64,000 nt of DNA. Source: Glandiceps talaboti (Eukaryota > Hemichordata > Enteropneusta > Spengelidae). The first letter of the stretch is position 1, and each line of letters begins with the position of its first letter. The notes beneath the pieces are model-generated. The model was not told the DNA's origin, ran no database searches, and saw only the letters and a list, made by a program, of their open reading frames with translations. This document shows, in pieces, positions 55,560 through 61,780 of this stretch. The translations under genes and the position numbers were made by a program. The stretch lies in contig NC_135552.1 of assembly GCF_964340395.1 (NCBI RefSeq), positions 1,681,001 to 1,745,000 on the forward strand. Direction: 5' to 3'.

Positions 55560-55652
<93 letters not shown>

Positions 55653-58600
55653 GGTCCATGTGTACTAGTACTTTAGATAGATAGATAGAAGGTTCATGTG
55701 TACCAGTACTTAGATAGATAGACAGTTCATGTGTACTAGTACTTTAGATAGATAGACGGTTCATGTGTACTAGTACTTTAGATAGATAGATAGATAGATG
55801 GTCCATGTGTACTAGTACTTTAGATAGATAGATAAGACGGTTCATGTGTACTGGTACTTTCGATAGATAGACGGTTCATGTGTACCGGTACTTTAGATAG
55901 ATAGATGGTTCAAGGTACCAGTACTTTAGATAGATAGATAGATAGATGGTCCATGTGTACTAGTACTTTAGATAGATAGATAGATAGACGGTTCATGTGT
56001 ACCAGTACTTAGATAGATAGATGGTCCATGTGTACCGGTACTTTAGATAGATAGATGGTTCAAGGTACATGTAGAATGCATCTTGGGAACCCATTTCCCT
56101 GAACTTTAAAATTCCTAAAATTGCTCTAAACTTTGCCATGTGAAAGATTGCTCCTGGTCTTTTTGAAGTATAAAATAAAACGATCATTTTACATAACCAT
56201 TCCAACCAACCAATATTTCACATAACCATGCCAACCAACCAATATTTCACATAACCATTCCAACCAACCAATATTTCACATAACCAATGTAACCAACCAA
56301 CCAATATTTCACATAACCATTCCAACCAACCAATATTTCACATAACCAATGTAACCAACCAACCAATATTTCACATAACCATGTCAACCAACCAATATTT
56401 CACATAACCATGTCAACCAACCAATATTTCACATAACCATGTCAACCAACCAATATTTCACATAACCATTCCAACCAACCAATATTTTACATAACCATTC
56501 CAACCAACCAATATTTCACATAACCATGTCAACCAACCAATATTTCACATAACCATGTCAACCAACCAATATTTCACATAACCATTCCAACCAACCAATA
56601 TTTCACATAACCATTCCAACCAACCAATATTTTACATAACCATTCCAACCAACCAATATTTCACATAACCATGCCAACCAACCAATATTTCACATAACCA
56701 TTCCAACCAACCAATATTTCACATAACCAATGTAACCAACCAACCAATATTTCACATAACCATTCCAACCAACCAATATTTCACATAACCAATGTAACCA
56801 ACCAACCAATATTTCACATAACCATTCCAACCAACCAATTTTTCACATAACCATGTCAACCAACCAATATTTCACATAACCATGTCAACCAACCAACCAA
56901 TATTTCACATAACCATGTCAACCAACCAACCAATATTGTACATAACCAATGTAACCAACCAATATTTCACATAACCATGTCAACCAACCAATATTTCACA
57001 TAACCATTCCAACCAACCAATATTTCACATAACCATTGTAACCAACCAACCAATATTTCACATAACCATGTCGACTAACCAATATTGTACATAACCAATG
57101 TAACCAACCAATATTTCACATAACCATGTCAACCAACCAATATTTCACATAACCGTGTCAACCAACCAATATTTCACATAACCATTCCAACCAACCAATA
57201 TTTCACATAACCATTCCAACCAACCAATATTTCACATAACCATGTCAACCAACCAATATTTCACATAACCATGTCGACTAACCAATATTGTACATAACCA
57301 ATGTAACCAACCAATATTTCACATAACCATTCCAACCAACCAATATTTCACATAACCATGTCAACCAACCAATATTTCACATAACCATGTCGACTAACCA
57401 ATATTGTACATAACCAATGTAACCAACCAATATTTCACATAACCATGTCAACCAACCAATATTTCACATAACCAATGTAACCAACCAACCAATATTTCAC
57501 ATAACCATGTCAACCAACCAATATTTCACATAACCCTGTCAACCAACCAATATTTCACATAACCATTCCAACCAACCAATATTTCACATAACCATGTCAA
57601 CCAACCAATATTTCACATAACCCTGTCAACCAACCAATATTTCACATAACCATGTCAACCAACCAACCAATATTTCACATAACCATTCCAACCAACCAAT
57701 ATTTCACATAACCATGTCAACCAACCAATATTTCACATAACCATGTCAACCAACCAATATTTCACATAACCATTCCAACCAACCAATATTTCACATAACC
57801 ATTGTAACCAACCAACCAATATTTCACATAACCATGTCAACCAACCAATATTTCACATAACCATGTCAACCAACCAATATTTCACATAACCATGTCGACT
57901 AACCAATATTTCACATAACCATTCCAACCAACCAATTTTTCACATAACCATGTCAACCAACCAATATTTCACATAACCATGTCAACCAACCAATATTTCA
58001 CATAACCAACCAATCAGGGTCCTATCTGATATGAACACAGAATGTATCTTTTCTGTAATTATTGCAAATCGCATTCTGCATATTTTTTTTCCAAAGGTAA
58101 GTTTTATTAAGAAAGAATATGCTGTATTAGTATAAGTTCATATATGTTACCAAGTTTATACTAAATCAAAATGATTACTCTTAGATTTAAAATGGGCTTA
58201 TATGATTATAATTATTACTAAGTACACTTGTGTATGGTCATACACTTTACAGCACATTATTTTTCCCAGTTTGTTTTTGTTACTTGTTTACTCGTATTTT
58301 GTAAGCTTGTGTATTACTTACTTTTCTTTTTATGTTACAGCTTAAAAATAGAAGGATTGCCGAAGGACTTTGCATATCATACACATTTTATGTTGATCAA
58401 TGTAGATAGATAAGAAACAGGGTTCCCACAGACCACTTAAATACAAATATAAACAACACCATCTAACCCCAATTAATATACAGACACACACACACAACAT
58501 CGTTGGAACATACAAGCTATTGAAAGTTATTGCATTGCAGGCTCAGATTTTTACACATACAAGTGCATTGATTCAAAGTTACAAGTGAACTCCTAGCCTG

Positions 58601-60494
58601 GAATCCATGCAGAGTGGATTTTTGACATTCGTCTTTCCAATCAAAAGACAAATGTAAAAAGTTCAATCCACATGGCTTCCAGACAAGTGACCGCTATGCT
58701 TTACATTACACTGACTTTCACATTGTTCTATGCTTTACATTACACTGACTTTCACATTGTTGTATGCTTTACAACACACTGACTTTCACATTGTTGTATG
58801 CTTTACAACACACTGACTTTCACATTGTTCTATGCTTTACAACACACTGACTTTCACATTGTTGTATGCTACATTACACTGACTTTCACATTGTTCTATG
58901 CTTTACAACACACTGACTTTCACATTGTTGTATGCTTTACAACACACTGACTTTCACATTGTTCTATGCTTAACAACACACTGACTTTCACATTGTTGTA
59001 TGCTTTACAACACACTGACTTTCACATTGTTCTATGCTTTACAACACACTGACTTTCACATTGTTCTATGCTTTACAACACACTGACTTTCACATTGTTG
59101 TATGCTTTACATTACACTGACTTTCACATTGTTCTATGCTTTACATTACACTGACTTTCACATTGTTCTATGCTTTACAACACACTGACTTTCACATTGT
59201 TCTATGCTTTACAACACACTGACTTTCACATTGTTCTATGCTTTACATTACACTGACTTTCACATTGTTGTATGCTTTACAACACACTGACTTTCACATT
59301 GTTCTATGCTTTACAACACACTGACTTTCACATTGTTCTATGCTTTACAACACACTGACTTTCACATTGTTCTATGCTTCACATTACACTGACTTTCACA
59401 TTGTTGTATGCTTTACATTACACTGACTTTCACATTGTTCTATGCTTTACAACACATTGACTTTCACATTGTTCTATGCTTTACAACACACTGACTTTCA
59501 CATTGTTCTATGCTTTACAACACACTGACTTTCACATTGTTCTATGCTTTACATTACACTGACTTTCACATTGTTGTATGCTTTACAACACACTGACTTT
59601 CACATTGTTCTATGCTTTACAACACACTGACTTTCACATTGTTCTATGCTTTACATTACACTGACTTTCACATTGTTCTATGCTTTACATTACACTGACT
59701 TTCACATTGTTGTATGCTTTACAACACACTGACTTTCACATTGTTGTATGCTTTACATTACACTGACTTTCACATCGTTGTATGCTTTACAACACACTGA
59801 CTTTCACATTGTTCTATGCTTTACATTACACTGACTTTCACATTGCTCTATGCTTTACAACACACTGACTTTCACATTGTTGTATGCTTTACAACACATT
59901 GACTTTCACATTGTTGTATGCTTTACAACACACTGACTTTCACATTGTTCTACGCTTTACAACACACTGACTTTCACATTGTTCTATGCTTTACAACACA
60001 CTGACTTTCACATTGTTCTATGCTTTACAACACACTGACTTTCACATTGAAAGACGTAAATTCATATATTAAACTGTCATTAAATAAATTATAACTTTAA
60101 TGGTCAAACAAAATATGGTAGAAATTACTTGGTTTCCCTAGTTATTTTACCAAAGTTTAACATTATGGTATACTGTATGAAAGTTTTAGCTTATTTCCCC
60201 ATTCTATTACCAAGTTTCCTAAACATTAACAAAAACTGTGATGGTTAGAATGGAATGTTACAGTTGTTTTCATCATGCAACCCTAAAATTCAGGGTTACA
60301 ACAACAACCTACAGTGGTGAAATATTGTGTATACAGTACATATCGCTGATTGTGCCATTTTGCATGTCAATTTGATGTATAGAGTATGTTTCATACCTAC
60401 AGGTCGACAGTTTGATGATCATCTGTCCCCAAGGAATACCTCAAAGATCAGTGCCCCACCCGGTGGTCACTCTAGTATCAGCTTTGGAGATTAG
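22886..60494 (+). CDS. DPYS/CRMP: Dihydropyrimidinase / CRMP gene (spliced, 14 exon positions, 5' end missing)
   Basis: The protein is a metal-dependent amidohydrolase of the dihydropyrimidinase family, which hydrolyses dihydrouracil and dihydrothymine in the cytosol. CRMPs are its non-enzymatic relatives, which bind tubulin and act in axon guidance. Coding segments are 22886-22974, 25467-25651, 28206-28370, 29512-29573, 33084-33164, 34588-34656, then 37725-37845 or 38007-38127, then 41362-41518, 43925-44066, 44312-44482, 46580-46672, 48670-48756, 55250-55436 and 60403-60494. All introns are GT-AG and every phase joins. They total 1,701 nt, or 566 aa plus stop, close to CRMPs (about 570) and longer than vertebrate dihydropyrimidinase (about 520). 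Metal ligands HTH, SFK, QVHAENG, IVHVMSK (exon 7b) and GTDNCTF are present. The C-terminus ends in a CRMP-type FSLSG and APPGG tail. The start codon exon is not identified; an in-frame ATG exists at 22868, directly before a likely acceptor. Confidence 0.95.
22975..23250 (+). other. Intron 1, unique part
   Basis: AT/pyrimidine-rich unique intron sequence after the donor GTAAAT. Nothing else was recognised. Confidence 0.6.
23251..24580 (+). mobile_element. Family A interspersed repeat, near full length
   Basis: Starts TTTTTAGCACAACTGAACTG with a diverged hairpin (GAGGCTCATTAGTGCT), then a TCTG/TG microsatellite at 23309-23388. The common body follows, then about five roughly 111-bp cores with ACGCCCATAGCAACAGCC, and a diverged 3' end (CGCCATTGGCACAATTTTA). 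No open frame. The architecture (terminal hairpin, microsatellite, tandem core, 3' palindrome) resembles pearl/HINE-type non-autonomous Helentrons; this is inference. Confidence 0.8.
24590..25403. repeat. 22-bp minisatellite (AGTAGATAGACATATAG)
   Basis: About 37 units with GTAGTAGATAGACATATAG, interrupted regularly by TTTTCATTTTATAT, so a longer period is visible. It ends 63 nt before exon 2. Minus-strand frames of 75-106 aa are by-products. Confidence 0.95.
25467..25651 (+). CDS. DPYS/CRMP: DPYS/CRMP exon 2 (HTH metal ligands)
   Basis: Flanked by CTTCTGCAG and GTAAGT. It reads [20 protein letters not shown], then [18 protein letters not shown] and [19 protein letters not shown]. The GIDTHTH motif carries the two metal-binding histidines of active dihydropyrimidinases. 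Vertebrate CRMPs have lost the second (VHTR), so this constant exon is enzyme-type. One nucleotide (A) carries over into exon 3. Confidence 0.96.
25652..26420 (+). other. Intron 2, unique part
   Basis: Non-repetitive intron sequence. The 66-aa minus frame at 25924-26124 has no domain. Confidence 0.55.
26421..27735 (+). mobile_element. Two family A repeats, first truncated
   Basis: The first copy starts TTTAAGCACAACTGAACAG with its hairpin, a long TG/TCTG tract (26471-26588) and the start of the body to about 26690. From 26691 to about 27060 the sequence is unrelated. A second copy begins near 27066 (ACCGATTGCCATGATATTTG) and runs through several roughly 111-bp cores to about 27735, lacking both termini. 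Confidence 0.75.
27736..28205 (+). other. Intron 2, 3' part
   Basis: Unique AT-rich sequence ending in the exon 3 acceptor. Nothing else was recognised. Confidence 0.6.
28206..28370 (+). CDS. DPYS/CRMP: DPYS/CRMP exon 3
   Basis: Acceptor TTTGCAG, donor GTAAAA. It reads [40 protein letters not shown], then [15 protein letters not shown]. The [19 protein letters not shown]-type stretch is diagnostic of dihydropyrimidinase. The split codon A/TG gives Met where the family usually has Ile (MIIDF). Confidence 0.96.
28618..29121 (+). repeat. 45-bp minisatellite with fused acceptor/donor-like junctions
   Basis: About 11 units of 45 bp. Each contains a T-tract, then ACTGACAG(AG), then in most units GTATGTCTTTG. 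A polypyrimidine tract, AG and GTATGT therefore follow one another, as in a recursive-splicing (zero-length exon) site. In three units the text is GACAG followed by GTGTCT. Located in intron 3. Confidence 0.93.
29122..29236 (+). other. Intron 3, short unique stretch
   Basis: About 115 bp of unique sequence between the 45-bp array and the family A copy. Nothing was recognised. Confidence 0.5.
29237..29500 (+). mobile_element. Short family A repeat abutting exon 4
   Basis: Starts TTTTAGCACAACTAAACTG, hairpin GAGGTTCAGTAGTGC, (TG)n at 29279-29337, then the first part of the body, then jumps to the family 3' end CATTGGTGCTATTTTTG at 29484-29500. It lacks the tandem cores (internal deletion). Only TCTATTTCAAG separates it from exon 4, so the branch point and most of the 3' splice-site context of intron 3 must lie inside the repeat. 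Confidence 0.8.
29512..29573 (+). CDS. DPYS/CRMP: DPYS/CRMP exon 4 (carbamylated lysine)
   Basis: Acceptor TATTTCAAG, donor GTAAGA. It reads [20 protein letters not shown]. The Lys of NSFK is the position that is carboxylated and bridges the two zinc ions in active enzymes; CRMPs lack it. The MAYK Tyr is the substrate-contacting residue in hydantoinases. A family A repeat ends 11 nt before the exon. Confidence 0.95.
29768..30227. repeat. 38-bp minisatellite
   Basis: About 12 units with ATTGACCTGACAACCACAAA and CACTTCACCAGTATTGAT, in intron 4. Confidence 0.95.
30427..33036. repeat. 22-bp minisatellite, about 118 copies
   Basis: Head-to-tail units with ACAACATTGTAGGATGATAG; variants are GAGA/GACA and AGGATG/AAGATG. 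The + strand has stops, while the - strand is open in all three frames, giving nested frames of up to 856 aa made of a 22-residue repeat. A 46-unit block (1,012 bp) is duplicated. It ends 47 nt before exon 5. Intron 4. Confidence 0.97.
33084..33164 (+). CDS. DPYS/CRMP: DPYS/CRMP exon 5 (QVHAENG)
   Basis: Acceptor GTGTTCCAG, donor GTATGT, phase 0 at both ends. It reads [20 protein letters not shown] then NGDLIDE. The His of QVHAENG is the fourth metal-ligand position. A 2.6-kb 22-bp minisatellite ends 47 nt upstream and a 44-bp minisatellite starts just after the donor. Confidence 0.95.
33172..33480. repeat. 44-bp minisatellite directly after exon 5
   Basis: About 7 units with CACCAATTCATAGTATGGTA, TTCTAACTACAG and TTACTATAAACT. 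TTCTAAC followed by TACAG resembles a branch point and acceptor. Begins within 10 nt of the exon 5 donor. Confidence 0.93.
33481..33726 (+). other. Intron 5, unique part
   Basis: Unique AT-rich sequence, no feature recognised. Confidence 0.5.
33727..34540 (+). mobile_element. Family B interspersed repeat, full length
   Basis: Starts TTAGTCCATGCCGGACG with a hairpin CCGGAC/GTCCGG nested in an outer stem AGTCC/GGACT. A (GTCC)n tract follows near 33777-33808, then three 152-bp cores (ACGATCCAATATGGCCGCCT, CTCAGACATGCTTGAACAG). It ends GGGGACTATGTCATTctcAATGACTTGT, where GTCATT/AATGAC is a hairpin. No coding capacity. The structure resembles pearl/HINE-type elements (inference). It ends about 48 nt before exon 6. 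Confidence 0.82.
34588..34656 (+). CDS. DPYS/CRMP: DPYS/CRMP exon 6
   Basis: Acceptor TTACACATTAG, donor GTAAGG, 69 nt, phase 0 at both ends. It reads [20 protein letters not shown] then PEE, the conserved [15 protein letters not shown] block. A family B repeat ends about 48 nt upstream. Confidence 0.95.
34657..35009 (+). other. Intron 6, unique part
   Basis: Unique sequence between exon 6 and the 55-bp array. Nothing was recognised. Confidence 0.5.
35010..37659. repeat. 55-bp minisatellite, about 48 copies
   Basis: Very homogeneous units with TATATTCTAGTCAGTACAAT, GTATATATACTCCAA and TAGAGTAATCACTGCAAGTC. Variants are A/G in TGCARGTC, C/T in AGTYAGT and A/G in GTRCAATG. It ends 65 nt before alternative exon 7a. 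Confidence 0.97.
37725..37845 (+). CDS. DPYS/CRMP: DPYS/CRMP alternative exon 7a (CRMP-like, Lys in place of metal His)
   Basis: 121 nt (40 codons + 1) after acceptor TTAAAGAG and before donor GTGATT. It reads [20 protein letters not shown] then [20 protein letters not shown]. Residue 24 is Lys, as in CRMPs (TKVMSKSS), where active enzymes have a zinc-binding His. AVNRAI and KSSA are also CRMP-type. It matches exon 7b in length, frame and 25 of 40 residues. Including both exons, or neither, would shift the frame because 121 is not a multiple of three, so the two must be mutually exclusive. The donor GTGATT is weaker than the other donors, suggesting regulated use. Confidence 0.9.
37846..38006 (+). 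promoter_or_regulatory. 161-nt intron between the mutually exclusive exons
   Basis: Runs from donor GTGATT to acceptor ATATATGCAG. Almost all of its middle is pyrimidine-rich (TTCTTTTCTTTTCTTTTTCT, then TTTTGTTGTC and repeated TTTGTTT). This is a candidate binding region for PTB- or CELF-type splicing regulators. A regulatory role is inference from position and composition. Confidence 0.45.
38007..38127 (+). CDS. DPYS/CRMP: DPYS/CRMP alternative exon 7b (dihydropyrimidinase-like, metal His present)
   Basis: 121 nt after acceptor ATATATGCAG and before donor GTAAAT. It reads [20 protein letters not shown] then [20 protein letters not shown]. Residue 24 is the His of [10 protein letters not shown], a zinc ligand of active dihydropyrimidinase (His248 in the human enzyme as I recall it). 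Starts and ends in the same phases as exon 7a, 161 nt downstream of it. Using 7b completes the six-ligand site. Confidence 0.95.
38150..40492 (+). mobile_element. Family C interspersed repeat, 5'-truncated, with nested insertion
   Basis: Shares ATGGCAGCCATATTTGTAGT and GATAATGCAGAACC with the copies near 21894 and 48031. Ends GAGGGGACCTATGTCTTCtatatGAAGACTTGTT, the family 3' hairpin (GTCTTC/GAAGAC). It is interrupted from 38724 to 40310 by another element. Intron 7. Confidence 0.75.
38724..40310. mobile_element. 1.6-kb TIR element inserted in family C, with target duplication
   Basis: The target GCAGAAC(T/C) is present on both sides (38716-38723 and 40311-40318). The uninterrupted family C copy at 48270-48290 reads GATAATGCAGAACCAGATAA, giving the empty site. 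The ends are inverted repeats: AGGTA, GTCCARA, then TGAACAGTTGCGAGGCAAAG on the left and its near-complement CTTTGCCCCACAACTGTTCA on the right. A 7-8-bp duplication fits hAT- or P-like elements. Open frames at 39296-39559 (87 aa) and 39779-39970 (63 aa) show no known domain. A 40-bp tandem duplication (GAGTTCCATCGTCTGCACCT) lies at 38880-38955. Confidence 0.75.
40493..40939 (+). other. Intron 7, G-run and unique part
   Basis: Contains a run of about 14 G at 40619-40632, then unique sequence beginning CTCTTAAAGGGGAATGCCAC. No gene was recognised. Confidence 0.5.
40940..41300. repeat. 22-bp minisatellite (GTTTACTGTATAAGTA)
   Basis: About 16 units alternating GTTTACTGTATAAGTACCC and GTTTACTGTATAAGTATCC. 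Ends 61 nt before exon 8. Confidence 0.95.
41362..41518 (+). CDS. DPYS/CRMP: DPYS/CRMP exon 8
   Basis: Acceptor TTTGATAG, donor GTAAGT. It reads [40 protein letters not shown], then [11 protein letters not shown]. [21 protein letters not shown] and VMGPPLRPD are family signatures. Two nucleotides (AA) carry over and join T of the next exon to give Asn. Confidence 0.96.
41614..43875. repeat. 43-49-bp minisatellite, about 50 copies
   Basis: Units contain GTTGGCTAGGTTTGTTAATA and GTATAGCCTTACAGTCTATG, with three length forms of the linker (TTGTGT, TTGTTATAT, TTGTTATATGAAT). It fills intron 8 and ends 49 nt before exon 9. CCTTACAG in every unit mimics an acceptor. Plus-strand frames of 68-100 aa are by-products. 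Confidence 0.96.
43925..44066 (+). CDS. DPYS/CRMP: DPYS/CRMP exon 9 (Asp metal ligand)
   Basis: Acceptor GGTACACAG, donor GTAAGG. It reads [40 protein letters not shown], then VIWEKGV. The Asp of GTDNCTFN is the catalytic, metal-binding Asp of the amidohydrolase fold. CRMPs usually have SAHCTFN here, so the constant part of the gene is enzyme-type. Confidence 0.96.
44312..44482 (+). CDS. DPYS/CRMP: DPYS/CRMP exon 10
   Basis: Acceptor TTTATTTAG, donor GTAAGT, 171 nt, phase 0. It reads [40 protein letters not shown], then [17 protein letters not shown]. [20 protein letters not shown] and GSDADIVxWDP are diagnostic for the family. This is the end of the TIM barrel and the return to the beta-sandwich domain. 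Confidence 0.96.
44830..46530. repeat. 29-bp minisatellite split by an insertion
   Basis: Units with CAAGAATGCCAGAAATGTAT occupy 44830-45135 and resume at 46385-46530. Intron 10. Confidence 0.9.
45136..46384. mobile_element. 1.25-kb CpG-rich insertion in the 29-bp array, class unknown
   Basis: The array stops at CTACAGAAATA and continues at TATGCGAGAAGTGTATGG. The array's own unit elsewhere reads CTACAGAAATAGAATGTGAG, so the interior is an insertion. The ends share a short inverted TCACT (GTCACTGCACTG on the left, AGTGAG on the right), possibly with TA duplications. The interior is much richer in CpG than its surroundings. A 90-aa + frame (45434-45706) with a basic start ([10 protein letters not shown]) is not recognised. 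Boundaries are uncertain by a few bases. Confidence 0.55.
46580..46672 (+). CDS. DPYS/CRMP: DPYS/CRMP exon 11
   Basis: Acceptor GTTTTCTAG, donor GTAAGT, 93 nt, phase 0. It reads [20 protein letters not shown] then [11 protein letters not shown]. NFNIFEGMxCHG is the conserved block of the beta-sandwich domain. Confidence 0.95.
46898..47950 (+). mobile_element. Family A interspersed repeat, 5'-truncated
   Basis: Begins in the body (AACTTCAAGTCAAAAACCAC), has about four roughly 111-bp cores and ends GTGCCATTGGCGCTATTTTTG. A CA run and AGACAGACAAAAG follow. Intron 11. Confidence 0.8.
48031..48592 (+). mobile_element. Family C interspersed repeat, 5'-truncated
   Basis: Contains the uninterrupted GATAATGCAGAACCAGATAA site and ends in a G-run, CGCTATGTCTTCtatGAAGACTTGTT (hairpin GTCTTC/GAAGAC). 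It ends 77 nt before exon 12. Confidence 0.75.
48670..48756 (+). CDS. DPYS/CRMP: DPYS/CRMP exon 12
   Basis: Acceptor TTGTTTTCAG, donor GTTAGT, 87 nt, phase 0. It reads [20 protein letters not shown] then YGKVRRRDE, matching HVTxGxGRxIPRKPFxxxxYKRIKxRD of the family. Divergent PNPTNSQAC replaces the usual PRKPF stretch. Confidence 0.93.
49025..50154 (+). mobile_element. Family A repeat nested in the piggyBac-like element
   Basis: Starts TTTTTTAGCACAACTGAACTG with a perfect-arm hairpin (ACTGAAC/GTTCAGT), TCTG/TG tract at 49078-49123, body, cores and a 3' end CAACGCCATTGGCGGTATTTTTG. Both ends are present, though some cores are deleted. It must be younger than, or have moved with, its piggyBac host. 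Confidence 0.82.
50290..50777 (-). pseudogene. piggyBac transposase N-terminal relic, frame-disrupted
   Basis: Read right to left, three successive frames look protein-like. 50777 to about 50595 starts [20 protein letters not shown] and has an acidic [12 protein letters not shown]. About 50600 to 50446 includes [17 protein letters not shown]. About 50444 to 50290 includes [20 protein letters not shown], then ETYRYAA. The last resembles the start of the piggyBac transposase domain (GP...F..F.T.E.L..IV.ETNRYA). The frames are separated by stops and shifts, and the DDD catalytic core is absent, so it is dead. Its position inside TTAA-flanked CCCT ends supports the assignment. Confidence 0.6.
51030..55034. 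repeat. 25-bp minisatellite with a TTAA in nearly every unit, interrupted by an insertion
   Basis: Units contain TATGAGAAAGTTAAGATATA plus TATGG or CTG variants. A single leading unit remains at 48776-48794 before the piggyBac-like element. The array occupies 51030-51456 and 53796-55034, about 65 units in all. Almost every unit offers a TTAA, and two different TTAA-targeting elements sit in it. Intron 12. Confidence 0.95.
51457..53795. mobile_element. 2.3-kb TTAA-flanked element, Kolobok-like ends
   Basis: TTAA at 51453-51456 is followed by GGTAGCGGGAAAGGCTA. The other end complements to GGTAGCAGTAAAGGCTA (15 of 17) and is followed by TTAA at 53796-53799. Removing the element restores the minisatellite unit exactly. 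TTAA duplications occur in piggyBac and Kolobok; a GG start fits Kolobok better than the CCC of piggyBac. No transposase was recognised. The 111-aa + frame at 52156-52491 has no known domain. A direct repeat of about 100 bp (GGGAGTCACTCAAAGTACGG, then GGTGACCTTGCACTGTACAA) lies at 52015-52125 and 52502-52605. Confidence 0.8.
55250..55436 (+). CDS. DPYS/CRMP: DPYS/CRMP exon 13 (CRMP-type tail, part 1)
   Basis: Acceptor TTTTCTGATAG, donor GTTAGT. It reads [60 protein letters not shown], then [12 protein letters not shown] continues the dihydropyrimidinase core. The rest is the low-complexity CRMP tail, ending in the RNLHxSxFSLSG-like motif. LSPIT is a possible proline-directed phosphosite, as in the tail of vertebrate CRMPs (inference). 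Confidence 0.93.
55437..55559 (+). other. Start of intron 13
   Basis: Unique sequence after donor GTTAGT; nothing was recognised. Confidence 0.5.
55560..56075. repeat. (GATA)n microsatellite and derived minisatellite
   Basis: A run of about 22 GATA units (55562-55651) is followed by repeats joining short GATA runs to GGTTCATGTGTACTAGTACT, to about 56075. Confidence 0.95.
56192..58010. repeat. 29-33-bp minisatellite (CCAACCAACCAATATTTCAC)
   Basis: About 62 units with ATAACCATTCCAACCAACCA and ATATTTCAC; TTCC/TGTC/TGCC/TGTA variants and an extra CCAA give length changes. Intron 13. Confidence 0.97.
58011..58693 (+). other. Intron 13, unique part
   Basis: AT-rich unique sequence. The 61-aa frame at 58228-58413 has no domain. 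No extra exon was recognised, and the protein alignment leaves no gap for one. Confidence 0.55.
58694..60048. repeat. 34-bp minisatellite (CTATGCTTTACAACACACTG)
   Basis: About 40 units with CTATGCTTTACAACACACTG and ACTTTCACATTGTT; main variants are CTATG/GTATG and AACAC/ATTAC. Intron 13. Confidence 0.97.
60049..60402 (+). other. Intron 13, 3' end
   Basis: Unique sequence ending in the exon 14 acceptor CATACCTACAG. Confidence 0.6.
60403..60494 (+). CDS. DPYS/CRMP: DPYS/CRMP last coding exon 14 (CRMP-type tail, part 2, stop)
   Basis: Acceptor CATACCTACAG. The split codon gives Gly, then [29 protein letters not shown] and TAG at 60492-60494. It aligns with the CRMP C-terminus (FSLSGxQxDDxxxxRxxxRxxAPPGGxxxxxxG). 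LSPR is a second S-P motif. Confidence 0.94.
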
Positions 60495-60825
60495 GTTCCT
60501 AAGCAATGTAATTATAATATTTTCATCCATAACTGCTGCTTTTGTCTCTCACTCTATCAGTAATACCTTCTTTCTGTTGAAAATTTGCTTTTCAAAAAAT
60601 AGAAATAGTGTTTTCTGAAATTCAACTGTGAATGTTGAATGAAAAGAGAAACAAAATAAGTAAAGATATCCCCTTCTATAAATGTTACCTGTTGTCATAC
60701 TGTTACTTTGTTGAGATTATGCTGGATACAAATCTTAGGGTATTCAATGGTTTTGTCTTGTATTTCATTTTCTGTGTTCTCTGGGTTTTTTCTCTTAGTG
60801 ATATGTTTGATGTGTAAATTATCGC
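60495..60825 (+). other. Probable 3' UTR of the DPYS/CRMP gene
   Basis: Follows the TAG stop. No AATAAA signal was found close by, so the poly(A) site is not placed. The transcript could run into the following minisatellite. Confidence 0.4.
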
Positions 60826-61610
60826 ATACCTACCTACACAAGGGTATATTATCACATATCTACCTACACAAGGGTCTATTATCACATATCTACCTACACA
60901 AGGGTATATTATCACATATCTACATACACAAGGGTACTAGTATATTATCACATATCTACATACACAAGGGTATATTATCACATATCTACATACACAAGGG
61001 TATATTATCACATATCCACCTACACAAGGGTATATTATCACATATCTACCTACACAAGGGTATATTATCACATATCTACCTACACAAGGGTATATTATCA
61101 CATATCTACCTACACAGGGGTATATCACATCTACCTACACAAGGGTATATTATCACATACCTACCTACCTACACAAGGGTATATTATCACATACCTACCT
61201 ACCTACACAAGGGTATATTATCACATTCCTACCTACACAAGGGTATATTATCACATACCTACCTACACAAGGGTATATTATCACATTCCTACCTACACAA
61301 GGGTATATTATCACATACCTACCTACACAAGGGTATATTATCACATACCTACCTACCTACACAAGGGTATATTATCACATTCCTACCTACACAAGGGTAT
61401 ATTATCACATACCTACCTACACAAGGGTATATTATCACATACCTACCTACACAAGGGTATATTATCACATACCTACCTACACAAGGGTATATTATCACAT
61501 ACATACCTACACAGGGGTATATTATCACATACCTACCTACACAAGGGTATATTATCACATACCTACCTACACAAGGGTATATTATCACATACATACCTAC
61601 ACAAGGGTAT
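60826..61610. repeat. 30-bp minisatellite (CTACACAAGGGTATATTATC)
   Basis: About 26 units with ACCTACCTACACAAGGG and TATATTATCACAT. A 304-aa + frame and minus frames cross it only because the unit lacks stops. Confidence 0.95.
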
Positions 61611-61780
61611 ACATTTATTTGATATTTAATTCAGTTATTCCATAAAAATCATTATTTCTAATTATACCACAAATTTACATACATGTGCTAATTGTTAGGA
61701 CATTACAAGGTTTTGGTAAACTCTACAGTAAATGTGAAATCCTGATGTTTATCTTACTAAGTTCTGAACTTCAATCTTTA

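Noticed and set aside
60708-61622. 304-aa frame after the gene
   Set aside because: Mostly the 30-bp minisatellite; the frame changes phase with unit-length variants.
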